Source of the DNA: Diacronema lutheri
Taxonomy: Eukaryota > Haptophyta > Pavlovophyceae > Pavlovales > Pavlovaceae
Direction of reading: 5' to 3'
NCBI GenBank assembly: GCA_019448385.1
Contig: JAGTXO010000009.1
Span: 1,143,715-1,207,714, forward strand
Length of the DNA: 64,000 bases
Shown here: one piece after another, positions 18,633 to 29,042 of the stretch
Layout of the letters: every line of letters starts with the position of its first letter
How positions within the stretch are numbered: position 1 is the first letter of the stretch
Translations under genes and position numbers: made by a program
The notes under the pieces: generated by a model
Databases searched by the model: none
The model's input: the letters and a program-made list of their open reading frames with translations, nothing else
Told to the model about the DNA's origin: nothing

Positions 18633-20864
18633 ATGCTCGTCGCCCTGCTCGCAGCGCTGCCGGCGTCAACTGCGGGGCCCGCGCGGGCGGGCGCGCCGCG
18701 CGCTGCAGCGGCACGCTACGCGACGCCACCGGGCATCTTCACTACCGCCAACTACCGCGAGGCCACCGCGCTCTCCGACGATATCGCGGCGCTGCGCGCG
18801 CGCGGCGCGCCGCAGCGCGTCGCGATCATCGGCGGCGGCCTCTCGGGATTGGCCACGGCCAAGTACTTGGCGGACGCGGGGCACATCCCAACCGTGTACG
18901 AGGCGCGGCGCGTGCTCGGCGGCAAGGTCTCCGCATGGCAGGACGCGGACGGCGACTGGGTGGAGACGGGCCTGCACATCTTCTTTGGCGCGTACCCAAA
19001 CATGATGCGTCTCTTCTCGGAGCTGGGGCTGCACGAGCGGCTGCATTGGAAGGCGCACCGGATGGCGTTTGCGCTGCGCGAGCGGCCGGGCGAGTTCACC
19101 TCCTTCGAGTTCACGCCCGGCGTGCCCGCTCCATTCGGGATGGCGCTAGCGATCCTGCGCAACACGCAGATGCTCAGTTGGGGCGAGAAGCTCGCGATGG
19201 TGCCCGCGCTGCTGCCGATGCTGCTCGGTGGGCAGGAGTTTATCGACGCGCAGGACGATCTCTCCGTCACTGCTTTCATGCGCAAGCACGCCATGCCCGA
19301 GCGCATCAACGAGGAGATCTTCATCGCGATGGGCAAGGCGCTCGACTTTATCGACCCGGACAAGCTCTCAATGGCCGTGGTACTCACCGCGATGAACCGG
19401 TTCATTCGCGAGGCGGACGGCTCACAGACCGCCTTCCTCGACGGCAACCAGCCCGAGCGGCTATGCGAGCCCCTCGCACACCACGTGCGCGCGGCGGGCG
19501 GGGCGGTGCGGCTCGGCTGCGCTGTGCGCCAGATCGAGCTCGAGCCCGACGGCTCGCGCGTCGCGGCACTCGTGCTCGACGGTGGCGAGCGCGTCGTCGC
19601 CGACGCGTACGTGAGCGCCGCGCCCGTCGACGTGTTCAAGCGCCTGCTCCCGCGCGCGTGGCTCGCGCCATCCGCCCCGTCCGCCGTGCGCGCCTTTTTC
19701 GCGGGCATCTCGCCTCTGCGCGGGATTGGCGTGATCAACGTGCAGCTGTGGCTCGACCGGCGGCTGCCATCGTCGCTCGACGGGCTCGCCTTCTCGCGCT
19801 CGCCGCTCCTCTCCGTCTACGCCGACATGGCCAAGAGCTGCGCGTGCGCGCGCGCCGAGGCCGCGCGCCGCGCCGCACCGCACCGCACCGCACCGCACTG
19901 CGCCGCGCTGCATAGGTGCATAGCACCGCGCCGCGTAGCACCGCACCGGCACTGCGCCGCGCTGCATAGCACCGCGCTGCATGGCACCGCGCCGCATAGC
20001 ACCGCGCCGCATAGCACCGCGCCGCATAGCACCGCGCTGCATGGCACCGCGCCGCGTAGCACCGCGCCGCATAGCACCGCGCCGCATAGCACCGCGCCGC
20101 GTAGCACCGCGCCGCATGGCACCGCGCCGCATGGCACCGCGCTGCATGGCACCGCGCCGCATGGCACCGCGCCGCTTGCGCTGGGGCCGCGGCCGCTCCG
20201 GCGCGCGCGCGCGTGCGCGCGGTTCGCCCGTGATGCGCCCCCACACACGCGCGCGCGCGCGCGCACGCCTGCCCGTCCCGCTCGCAGCGAGTACGCTGAT
20301 CCGCTGGGCCGCAGCTGCCTCGAGCTCGTGATTGCGCCTGTAACTGCTGAGGCCGGCTCGGCCGTTGATTGGCTGAAAAGGAGCGACGAGCAAATTGTGG
20401 ACGCGGCGCTGCTCGAGCTCGCGCGGCTCTTCCCCGATGAGATTGCGCCGGACGCGCGCGCGCCGCTCGGCGGCAGTGCGCGCGGCGCCGACGACGGGCG
20501 CGCGCGCGTGCGCAAGTTTGCCGTCGTGCGCGTGCCGCGCAGCGTCTACGCGGCTCTGCCGGGGATGGGCGCGTACAGGCCGTCGCAGGAGACGCCCGTG
20601 CCCAACTTTGTGCTCGCGGGCGATTGGACGCGCCAGCGATACCTCGGCTCGATGGAGGGCGCGGTCCTCGCCGGCAAGCTCGCCGCGCAGGTCGTTGCGC
20701 GGCGCGCGGCGGGCGTGCCGACGGCTGGCGTGCGCGCGCCCGCGCCGGCGCCGTTGGGCGCGCGCGGCGAGGAAGGAGACGAGCCACCCGACGGCGGCCC
20801 GCTCGCCGGCCGCTCGCCCGTGGCGTTTGGCGGCGGTCAGATGGGCGGTCTCGTGCACGTCTGA
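18633..20864 (+). CDS. PDS: 15-cis-phytoene desaturase, plastid
   Basis: Exons 18633-19843 and 20288-20864 give 595 residues. PDS converts phytoene to zeta-carotene in the plastid using FAD and plastoquinone. The N-terminus MLVALLAALPASTAGPARAG looks like a signal peptide plus transit region. The dinucleotide-binding site is VAIIGGGLSGLATAKYLADAGH. Family blocks follow: YEARRVLGGKVSAWQDADGDWVETGLHIFFGAYPNMM, EEIFIAMGKALDFIDPDKLSM, GVINVQLWLDR, LELVIAP, LFPDEI and the C-terminal FAD signature NFVLAGDWTRQRYLGSMEGAVLAGK. The intron interrupts the block YADMAKSC...EYADPLGRSCLELV. It is 444 nt (19844-20287), stop-free and a multiple of three, and is filled with a minisatellite. Confidence 0.93.
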   Translation: MLVALLAALPASTAGPARAGAPRAAAARYATPPGIFTTANYREATALSDDIAALRARGAPQRVAIIGGGLSGLATAKYLADAGHIPTVYEARRVLGGKVSAWQDADGDWVETGLHIFFGAYPNMMRLFSELGLHERLHWKAHRMAFALRERPGEFTSFEFTPGVPAPFGMALAILRNTQMLSWGEKLAMVPALLPMLLGGQEFIDAQDDLSVTAFMRKHAMPERINEEIFIAMGKALDFIDPDKLSMAVVLTAMNRFIREADGSQTAFLDGNQPERLCEPLAHHVRAAGGAVRLGCAVRQIELEPDGSRVAALVLDGGERVVADAYVSAAPVDVFKRLLPRAWLAPSAPSAVRAFFAGISPLRGIGVINVQLWLDRRLPSSLDGLAFSRSPLLSVYADMAKSCACARAEAARRAAPHRTAPHCAALHRCIAPRRVAPHRHCAALHSTALHGTAPHSTAPHSTAPHSTALHGTAPRSTAPHSTAPHSTAPRSTAPHGTAPHGTALHGTAPHGTAPLALGPRPLRRARACARFARDAPPHTRARARTPARPARSEYADPLGRSCLELVIAPVTAEAGSAVDWLKRSDEQIVDAALLELARLFPDEIAPDARAPLGGSARGADDGRARVRKFAVVRVPRSVYAALPGMGAYRPSQETPVPNFVLAGDWTRQRYLGSMEGAVLAGKLAAQVVARRAAGVPTAGVRAPAPAPLGARGEEGDEPPDGGPLAGRSPVAFGGGQMGGLVHV
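19860..20180 (+). repeat. Minisatellite inside the PDS intron
   Basis: About twenty copies of a 15-bp unit of the form ATRGCACCGCGCCGC (R is A or G), with CTG/CCG variation at one site. It lies wholly within the proposed PDS intron and keeps the frame open, giving a His/Ala/Pro/Thr-rich translation that no PDS contains. Confidence 0.85.
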
Positions 20865-20902
20865 CCGCCTGCCGCACACTTGACCGCCCTCGTGCACGTT
20901 AT

Positions 20903-21723
20903 TGCAGGTTGTTACACAGCAACAATGAGCTTTATCCGGACAGGCAGGAAACCGGAGACCGGCACATCTGCCAGAGTCGAGGAGCCTCACGAGGACGAGC
21001 CCCCTGCTCTGCAACTATCTGGCTCGGCGTCGCCTTTCCGGGCGGCCCGGCGCGCCTGTGTGAGACGCGGGCTCCGGCCTAGTCGATCCGGGCGCGCCGG
21101 TGGTTCTGTGGCCGCGGCCCTGCGCCATGTCCCCGCTGGCCAGCGTGCCCGCGCCCAACCGCCGTTACCCTTCCCACACCAAAAAAAAAAACCAAAAAAC
21201 CAAAAAACCAAAAAAAAAAAGGAGCCAATCTCCTGAGTGTTGTGATGGGGTGAAGGGGAAGACGCCCTCCGGCGCCAAAGGTGCTCTCCTGCACCTTTGG
21301 GAGGACTCTCAGTCCTCCAAGGCCAACGCCACTCCACAACCAAACCCCTAGAACATATCTCAGCGAGTGTCCACAAACCCTTGTGACTCGGTCAAGGCGA
21401 CCAGACAAGGTCGGATAATGCAGGTTGTTACACAGCAACAATGAGCTTTATCCGGACAGGCAGGAAACCGGAGACCGGCACATCTGCCAGAGTCGAGGAG
21501 CCTCACGAGGACTAGCCCCCTGCTCTGCAACTTTTCTTCGCACCTCCCGCCCACCCGAACGCGAAGACGCCCTCCGGCGCCAAAGGTGCTCTCCTGCACC
21601 TTTGGGAGGACTCTCAGTCCTCCAAGGCCAACGCCACTCCACAACCAAACCCCTAGAACATATCTCAGCGAGTGTCCACAAACCCTTGTGACTCGGTCAA
21701 GGCGACCAGACAAGGTCGGATAA
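20903..21723. repeat. Tandem direct repeat of a two-part unit (A-spacer-B)
   Basis: Block A (113 bp) occurs at 20903-21015 and 21419-21531 with a single difference near its 3' end. Block B (161 bp) occurs at 21258-21418 and 21563-21723. The spacers differ: the first is about 240 bp and holds an A-rich stretch at 21181-21222, the second is about 31 bp. Block B contains two perfect adjacent stem-loops (AAAGGTGC/GCACCTTT and GGAGGACT/AGTCCTCC). No long conserved protein frame is evident and I do not recognise an RNA family. A dispersed non-autonomous repeat or a structured ncRNA pair are the main options. Confidence 0.7.
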
Positions 21724-21735
21724 AATGACCTCAGG

Positions 21736-22371
21736 CAGGGAATGAGATTTCGGGGCGAAATGCAGATTTGCCATTTCGCCCCCCGAAATTTCGCCCCGAA
21801 ATGGGGCGAATTTCGGTTTTCTTTCGGGGGGCGAAATTTCGGGCGAATTTCGCCCCGAAACCCGTTTCGGGGCGAAATTCGGGGCGAATTTCGCCCGGCA
21901 GCAACGGCCCATATGTACACATACTAACGTGCGCGCGATGTTTATGTTGTCATGCTTTGAGCATGACAACATAAACATCGCGCGCACGTTGTCTGGTGTG
22001 GGCGGGATGAAGCCGCCACCTGCGAGTCACAGTCGACTCGCAGAAGCGCGACTCATCGGCAGCGCGACGGAGCACCGTGCAGAAGATCTTCAAGTCGGGC
22101 AGCCTGCCGGTCAAGGTCTTGTTTGAGGACTGCCATTTCGGGCTGCCATTTCGCCCCGAAATTTCGCCCCGAAATTTCGCCCCCCGAAATTTCGCCCCCC
22201 GAAATTCGCCCCCCGAAATTTCGCCCCGAAATGGACATTATTTCGCCCCGAATTTCGCCCGAAATTTCGCCCCCCGAATTTCGCCCCGAAACGGAGCCCA
22301 AAACCGGCATTTCGTTTCGGGGCGAATTCGGGGGCGAAACGTTTCGCCCCGAAATTTCGCCTCATTCCCTG
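21736..22371. mobile_element. hAT-type MITE, 636 bp, with perfect 8-bp target duplication
   Basis: The ends are inverted repeats beginning CAGGGAATGAG, at 21736 on the left and ending at 22371 on the right. The element is flanked on both sides by the same octamer ACCTCAGG (21728-21735 and 22372-22379). An 8-bp duplication and CAGG-type ends are hAT hallmarks. Both arms are built of reiterated GGGGCGAAATTTCG-like palindromic units. The centre holds a perfect 31-bp inverted repeat. No transposase is encoded, so it is non-autonomous. It sits about 50 bp upstream of the next gene's start codon. Confidence 0.85.
21926..21990. repeat. Perfect 31-bp inverted repeat with 3-nt loop
   Basis: The arms 21926-21956 and 21960-21990 are exact reverse complements around TTG. 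The structure lies in the middle of the MITE and is much less GC-rich than the surroundings. Confidence 0.9.
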
Positions 22372-22428
22372 ACCTCAGGCCGTCAGGCGTCGACCGCCTG
22401 CCCACCGCAGCACGCACGTGCCCAAGAA

Positions 22429-23150
22429 ATGTGGTCGGCTCTCGCGAGAAGAATGATGGCGATGAGCGCTGTCGTCCTCGCCATCCTCGTCGGCTCGACG
22501 AGCGGGCTGGGCGCGGCGACGCCGCGCGTTGGCATGGCGCGCGCACGGCCACTCACGACCGCGTGCCGCGCGGGCTTTGGCAAGGCTGGCCCCGCGGCGG
22601 CTAGCGCGCCGCCCAAGAAGCTGACGGCAAAGAAGCAGTGGGACCGGTTTGCCGACCTCGTGAAGAAGGGCGCGCAAGTGGCGGAGGTGGCGGTGCGCAA
22701 GGACGAGGAGGGAGCGTGGCGACCCGTCGGGCGTGTCTGCGCCACCGCCGACGCCACGCCGCTCGGCGCCGTCACGCGCCAGCGCGCGCTCGTCGAGGAG
22801 CACGGTCGGCGGCTCCACCTCGCGCTCGTAGCGCAGACGGGCAAGGCGCCGCTGCAGGTGGGGTTCCGGCCGGCGGAGGGCGCCGAGTTTGAGCTGCTGG
22901 CGAAGAAGGCGCCCGACGCTGCGCCCATCAGCGACGTCGAGATCGGATTCGAGGGACTTCCCGACCCAGCGACCGGGTGCGCTCATGCGCGCAACGCGGC
23001 CGCATCCCCCCCGCGCGCCAGCAGCCTTCTCCGCCGTGCCTGTCCACCGCGCGTGCCCTTGATGCACGCGTGCCTTCTCGCTGCCCTCGGCCGCTCAGGT
23101 ACTATTGCTCGTACAAAGATGGGAAGCTCGTGGCAAACCCTGCTGATTGA
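22429..23150 (+). CDS. Conserved plastid protein, HHL1-like (tentative)
   Basis: Exons 22429-22976 and 23099-23150 give 199 residues. The N-terminus MWSALARRMMAMSAVVLAILVGSTSGLG is a signal peptide, and the next basic/Ala-rich segment suits a plastid transit peptide. The mature part starts KKLTAKKQWDRFADLVKKGAQVAEVAVR and continues PVGRVCATADATPLGAVTRQRALVEEHGRRLHLAL. The second exon adds only YYCSYKDGKLVANPAD. This pattern recalls the plant/algal thylakoid protein HHL1, which helps photosystem II under high light; that assignment is from memory of the motif and is tentative. The donor is GTGCGC, the acceptor CTCAG, and the intron 122 nt. Alternative starts exist at 22453 and nearby Met codons. 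The MITE end lies about 50 bp upstream. Confidence 0.7.
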
Positions 23151-23267
23151 GCCGACGGCGTGCGCGACTGCCCTGCTCAGGCTGACGTTTCAGCCGAGGC
23201 CGCATCCCCAGCACGTGGCTTGGCGAGCCGGGTGGTCACCCACAGTGTGCCCGAAAACTAGGCAGAT

Positions 23268-24452
23268 CTACACGAGCACGTCGCCAGTCTCATTGCCGCC
23301 ATCGCGCCCCGCCCCGCAGCCGTCGTCGCCATCGCTCGCCGACGGTGCCCATCGCACGAGCTTTGCGCAGCGGAGCGCGTGCGCCCAGAGGCTCACCTTC
23401 ACGGTGTTCACCTGCACGCGCTCGCTGTACGCGCGGCGCCTGCGCAGCGCGCTCGAGTAGTGCCGGTACTTGCCACCCAGCTCGCACGGGCTCGAAAAGC
23501 CGTACAGCGACACGCTCGTGCACCAGCCGAGCGCAAGCCAGACGCCAAGCGCGCCCGTCAGCCCGCCCGTCCCAAACAGCGCGTAAAACGTGCGCAACAG
23601 CTCGGGCTCGACGAGCACGCGGCGCAGCGGCGCGCGCAACGCATATTCGAAGGTGGTCTCGCGCTTGCACACCTGCACGTACAGGCCGCCCGCGCCTCCT
23701 CGGTCGCCGCCTGCGCGCGCGTCGGGCGGCAGCTGGCGGCCCGCCCACATCGCGTTGAGAATTCGAACGGTCGTGCGCCTGCCCGTCATCGGCGCGAAGC
23801 GGCCGCCGGCGGGGTGGTCATTGAAGCGGAAGACGGCGTCGTGCGCGTCGATCTCAACGCCGCGCCGACCGGCCGAGATGCTCGGCGCGCCGCCGACGAC
23901 CGCGCACGTGCCGTACCGGCGCGGCCGGCCGATGGCGGCGACGGCGGGCGTCGCGACGCCCGCGCTGGCCGCGCGCGCGGCGTATGCAACGTACGCGCGG
24001 ACAGCAACGTCGAGCGCGCCGCCGCGCGCGCTCCGGTCGTGCGCGCGCACCGCCGCCGCCCACTCGGCCGAGTTGGCGCGCGGCGTCGTGCCGTTCCACA
24101 GCACGGATGGCAGACGGCGGACGTGCCGCAGCGCGCTGGCCCACGCGCATGCATCAAGGTGCACGTCGGGCGAGGCGCGGCCCTGGATGCCCTTGCTCAA
24201 CGCGTACTGTGCGTTCACGCGCACGCGCGCCGCGCAGCCCGCCGCGTCGCCCTCGAGCACGTCGAAGGCGCCGACGAGGCGCGGCGGCGCGCGCGGCGCG
24301 CGCGCGCGGCGCACGTCGCGCGCGCGCAGCTGCGCGGCGTCGGAGAAGAGCCGGCGCGACGCATTGAGGCACTCGGCGAGCGCGCGCGCGCGCGCCCCGC
24401 GTTGCGCCGCGCACGCCAGGCCCAGCGCCACGAGCGCGCGCCGAACTCCCAT
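23268..24452 (-). CDS. Sialyltransferase-like glycosyltransferase, family GT29
   Basis: Single exon of 394 residues. A short hydrophobic N-terminus (RRALVALGLACAAQ) suits a type II Golgi membrane anchor. The L-sialylmotif is visible as GTCAVVGGAPSISAGRRGVEIDAHDAVFRFNDHPAGG. The S-sialylmotif is GTGGLTGALGVWLALGWCTSVSLYGFSSP. A downstream KYRHYSS has the His of the VS motif. GT29 enzymes move sialic acid or related sugars (Kdo or Kdn in algae and plants) from CMP-sugars to glycans. The acceptor cannot be deduced. The gene converges with the HHL1-like gene and is divergent from the gelsolin-repeat gene. Confidence 0.85.
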   Translation of the reverse strand: MGVRRALVALGLACAAQRGARARALAECLNASRRLFSDAAQLRARDVRRARAPRAPPRLVGAFDVLEGDAAGCAARVRVNAQYALSKGIQGRASPDVHLDACAWASALRHVRRLPSVLWNGTTPRANSAEWAAAVRAHDRSARGGALDVAVRAYVAYAARAASAGVATPAVAAIGRPRRYGTCAVVGGAPSISAGRRGVEIDAHDAVFRFNDHPAGGRFAPMTGRRTTVRILNAMWAGRQLPPDARAGGDRGGAGGLYVQVCKRETTFEYALRAPLRRVLVEPELLRTFYALFGTGGLTGALGVWLALGWCTSVSLYGFSSPCELGGKYRHYSSALRRRRAYSERVQVNTVKVSLWAHALRCAKLVRWAPSASDGDDGCGAGRDGGNETGDVLV

Positions 24453-24543
24453 GCGCGACACTCGAAACCGGCAGACACCTTCCCCTTCTGACTTTTGTCT
24501 TGTTTCTGCTGGTTCGAAAATTTCAAGCAACACCCAGTCTGCC
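24453..24543. promoter_or_regulatory. 91-bp divergent spacer
   Basis: Lies between the GT29-like gene (-) and the gelsolin-repeat gene (+). It is AT-richer than its flanks, with TTTTGTCTTGTTTC and GGTTCGAAAATTTC. A shared promoter is inferred from spacing only. Confidence 0.35.
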
Positions 24544-27500
24544 ATGATCCGCGAGAGGCGGGCGCGGCCCGACGCGCGCGCGGAGCACTGCCACGTGTCG
24601 ATTCCGCGGACCGAGTCGCGGGCGAGCACGCCGACGCAGCCCGGCGCGGATGTCTTCATCGTCTTGATTGATTCGCACCTCTGCGCGCACACATTTGAGC
24701 TCACATGGTCGCACTTTGTCGGCATAGACGCGCACGTCGGGACGGAGACGGACGCGGCGCCGGCGCTGCTGCGCAACCCACCCGCGCTGCCGCGGCCGGG
24801 TCTATTCGCGTGGCTCAACCCGTCGCACCCGCAGCAGGTCGGCCGGCTGCGCGAGGCCCTCGAGGCCTACCTGCGCGCGCTCCTCGACGAGTGGCTCGCG
24901 TGCGGCCACTCGGTCGAGGCGTTCCTCCTGCTCTTCCCGGGGCTGCGCGGCGCCAAGGGGTATGGGCCGACGAGCGCGGACGGGCTCGACCAGCTGGTGG
25001 GCGAGCCGAGCGCTGCGCTGCCCACCATGCGCGCGCCCATCCGCCACCCGCACCGCCAGGCGGACGAGCCGCACAGCCCGGCGCCTACGCCGCGCGGGCG
25101 CGGCGCGCTCCTCATGTCGCCTCCGTCCGCGCTCCGCCGCGTCGGCCGCCATTCGCTCGGCTCGGCGCGCGCGCAGCGCGGTGGGCGCGCGCCGCGCGCG
25201 TCGGACGCGGCCGCACTCGCCGTGCTCACGCACGCCGTGCTCGCCGGCGACGATGGTGGCGCCGCGCTCGACCGGCTCCTTGGATGGGCGGCATACCAAC
25301 GTTCGCTCCGCGCGACGACGGGCGGCGGGCGCGCGGCGCGCGGTTCGCGCGGCGGCGGCGGCGGCGGTGGCGATGATGATGGCGGCGGCGGCGGTGCGTC
25401 GAGCAGTGGTTGCACCGACGGCAGCAGCGGCGACGAGGGCGGCGACGGCGGCGGCGACGACGAGGCGCGCGCGCGCGCCGTCGAGGGCTCGTCGCCGGCG
25501 CGGGCGCGTGCGCGCCCGCGCACCGCTGGCGTGGGCGAGCCGTTTGGCGATGCGGCGCTGCCGGACCAGCCGGCGGTGCAGGCATGGCGCGTGCAGGACT
25601 TTTGCGCCGTCCGGCATGCACTTGAACGCGGCGAAGGCGGCGAAGGCGAAGGCGGCGAAGGCGGCAGAGCCGGCGGCGGTGAAGGAGGCGGCGGCGGCGA
25701 CGGCGCGGGCGCGTCCGGCGGCGCGTCCGGCTCGGGCGATGCGAGCGGCGCGTCCGGCTCGGGCGGCGCGTGCGTGACGCTGCTCGATGGCGATGTCTAC
25801 CTCTTCCTACAGACAGCATGGCTGCCCCAAGGCAGCGCCAATTGCCGTCCAGCATGGCGGCTCTATTTGTGGCTCGGCTCGCGCGCGCCCGCCGACAAGG
25901 CCGGCAGCGCGGCCGTGCTCGCCGTGCAGTTGCGTGCGGCGCTCGGCGGCGACGCGCCCGCCGTCAGCCGCGAGGAAGAGGGCAACGAGTCGGACGACTT
26001 CCGCGCGATGCTCGGCGGGCGCGTGCGCGTGCGCCGCGGCGCGTCCGCCGCGTCCGGCTGGCGCAGTCGGCCGCCTCCGGAGCCGCGGCTCCGGCTGTTG
26101 CGCGTGCGCGCGGCGACGAGGGTGTGTGCGCGGCGCGCCGACGGCGCGGCGGGCGGCGGCGACGGCGGCGGCGACGGCGGCGGCGGCGGCAGCCTCGGCC
26201 GCGTGCACGAAGAGTCGGCGCGCGGGGCGGCGTCGCTCGACGAGCGCGCGGCGCTCGTGCTCGACGGCCGCGCGGCGGTCTTCCTCTGGCTCGGCGGCAT
26301 GGCGCGGCTGGCGGACAAGGCGGCCGCGCTGCTCGTAGCGCACAACGTGCGCGCGGCCGACCGACGCGCGCGCGTGCCGATGCACATCCTCACCGAACGC
26401 GAGTGCCCTGCGCTGGCGCGCAGCGCGCACGATGAGGCGCCGGCCGCGCCGGCCGGCGCGGCGTCCGCGCCGCTCCGACCAGCCGCGGCCGCGCGCGCGG
26501 CGGCCGCGGCGGCGAGCGCGGCCTCCGCCGCCGGGCGCAGTGCCGACGACGAGGCGATCGTCGCCGCGTTCCGCGCGGACCTGGCGCAGGCGACGCGCGA
26601 CGCGCAGCGGCTGGGCGAGCGACGTTCGGACCGGCGCTCGGGCGCGCCTCAGGCCGTTTACCGGCTGCAGGTCGTGGCGGCGGGTGCGGCGGGCGCGGCG
26701 GGCGCGGCGGGCGCCTCGTCGGTGAGCGGCTCGGCGCCAGCGTCGCCCACTGCGCGGCGCGTCGACGCGCGCGGCGGTGCGGCGACGTCGCCGCCGGGGA
26801 TGGCGCGGCCCGGCCCGCCGCTCGGCGCGCCGGCGGCGGCGTGCGGCGCGTCGACGCACGCGTCGCCCGTGCGCTCCGCGTCGGCTGAGGCGAAGTGCGA
26901 GCCGCCACCACGTCGGCTCGGCGCGGCGCGCGCGGTGGCGGCAGATGCGCCGTGCGAGCCGCGCGAGCCGCCCGCGTCGCCGCCATCGACGGGCCGGCGC
27001 GCGCGGCCGGACGCGCCGCGGCTGGACGCGCCGCGGCCGGACGCACCGCGGCTGCAGCTGCTGCGCGGGCGCGGCGCTGTCTCGTCGCTCTCGGCATCTC
27101 TGCTCAGCGCGCACGGCTGCATCGTCCTCGACTGCGGCGGCGCCGACGTGTTCGTGTGGGCGGGCAGCGGCGCGTGCGGGTACACGCGCTGGGCGGCGAC
27201 GCGCCTCGCGCGCGCGCTCCTCCGCGCGCGCGGCCTGCGCGGCGCGCAGCCGAACCGCGAGCCGAGCGGGTACGAGAGCGTCATCTTCCAGTCCAAGTGG
27301 GACGGGTGGGCTTGGCCCGCGCCAAGGGTGCTGCTCGGCGCGCCGCCCGCCGTCGCGAGCGGCGCGTGGGTGCGTGCCGCTGCACCCGGCGCCGCGCCGA
27401 GCGGCGGCGCTGCGTGCGACGAGAGCCAACGGCTGCACGCGGATGTCCACACGATGGCCGCCGCGCTCGCCGCGCTCGTGCGCGCGAGCGCGGCGCGCGC

Positions 27501-28995
27501 CGACGACGCGCCGGCCGGCGCGCGCGCGCGCGACGCGACGCCGGTGGCCGCGCCTACGCGCGCGCCTCCGCCGCCGCCCCCGCCGAGCCATGCCGAGCCG
27601 ACGAGCCATGCCGAGCCGACGAGCCATGCCGAGCCGACGAGCCATGCCGAGCCGACGAGCCATGCCGAGCCGACGAGCCATGCCGAGCCGACGAGCCATG
27701 CCGAGCCGACGAGCCATGCCGAGCCGACGAGCCATGCCGAGCCGACGAGCCATGCCGAGCCGACGAGCCATGCCGAGCCGACGAGCCATGCCGAGCCGAT
27801 TGACGGCACGGGTGGCGCGCCCGGCGGCGGGGTGGGCGGCGGAGGCGGCGGCGGCGCGGGTGGCGCGCCCGGCGGCGGGGTGGGCGGCGGAGGCGGCGGT
27901 GGTGGCGGCGGCGGCGCTCACGACGACGACGACGCCGCGCACCCGCCGCCTGCGCAGCGCCCGGCGGTTGCCGGCACGAGCGCTCTGTACCATGACCTGC
28001 TCCGTCTCGCCCTGCCGCACAGCCCGCATGCAGACGAGGCGAGCCCACGCGCGCATGGCGCGGACGAGCGCACCGGCGCATTGGATCCGGCGGCCGCTCG
28101 CCTCGCCGCAGTTGCGCCCAGCGCGCTCGGCACGCCGCCGCCAGAGCCGCTGCGCTTGGCTGGCGCGGACGGCGCGTGGCCGGGGGCCGCGCCTGCCGCA
28201 TGCGAAATTACAACGCCCCACTCGGACGCGCGCTCGTTGGCGGAGGCGAGCAGCGACGCTCTCGGCTCGGCCGCGCCCGACAACGAAGCCGACGGCGCGG
28301 GTGGCGAAGTGCGCGCGGTGCGCTGGGGGCGCCTTCGCCGCGGGCGGCGGACGGGCGCGCCGCGCGCGCGGTGCGGTGCGGCGGCACGCACGCAGCGGCA
28401 CGCCTCGTGTAGCGCCCGTGCCAGCCAGCCCGCCCGTCTCGCCGCGCCGCGGGCGTCCGCCAATGTTGCCGCAACCGCCCCCCGACGCGCCCGCCCCCCG
28501 CCGCGCCCGCCCCCCGCCGCGCGGCGTGCTGCACGCGCACAGGTGCATGCGTGGCTCCTCTCCGATGGGGGCGCGTTGCCGCTGGGCGACGACGACGTGG
28601 GCGTCTTCTTCTCGGGCTCGTGCTACATGTGCTTGCACACGCTGCCAGTCCGGCGCATCCGGACGGGCGCAGAGGACGAGGACGGGGCGGATGCGCGCGG
28701 CGATATTGGCGCCGAAGCGGGCGGCGCTGACGGCAGCGCAGCGGACGCGGGCGCGCGTTCGGTGCTCTACTTCTGGAAGGGCGCGGACGCGAGCCGGCAC
28801 ACCTTCCTCACATGGCGCCTTCAGATGGGCGCGCGGCTGCGCGACTCTGCGCTGCGCGTCACGCCGCCCGTCGAGGTGGTCGTCGAGCAGCACTGCGAGA
28901 GCGCCGCCTTTTTTTTAATGCTCAGCGCTGCGGGCACGGCGCAGGCAATTCTCGAGGGAAGCCACCCGCTCGGTGGCGGTGGCGGCGGCGCAGGC

Positions 28996-29042
<47 letters not shown>

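Noticed and set aside
20925-20945. Similarity of block A to the U4 snRNA 5' stem-loop (AATGAG-TTTATCCG)
   Set aside because: The match is about 15 bases. The U6-pairing region and Sm site are missing, so chance similarity is more likely.
21166-21173. TTACCCTT as a possible telomerase RNA template for TAAGGG
   Set aside because: Eight bases complementary to the telomere unit arise by chance, and there is no supporting RNA structure or transcript evidence.
24500-24525. GGTTCGAAAATTTC as a tRNA T-arm
   Set aside because: No acceptor stem, D-arm or anticodon arm can be folded around it.
27590-27800. Regularly spaced repeats as a CRISPR array
   Set aside because: The repeats are head-to-tail 18-mers without unique spacers, lie in a coding exon, and the DNA is nuclear eukaryotic.
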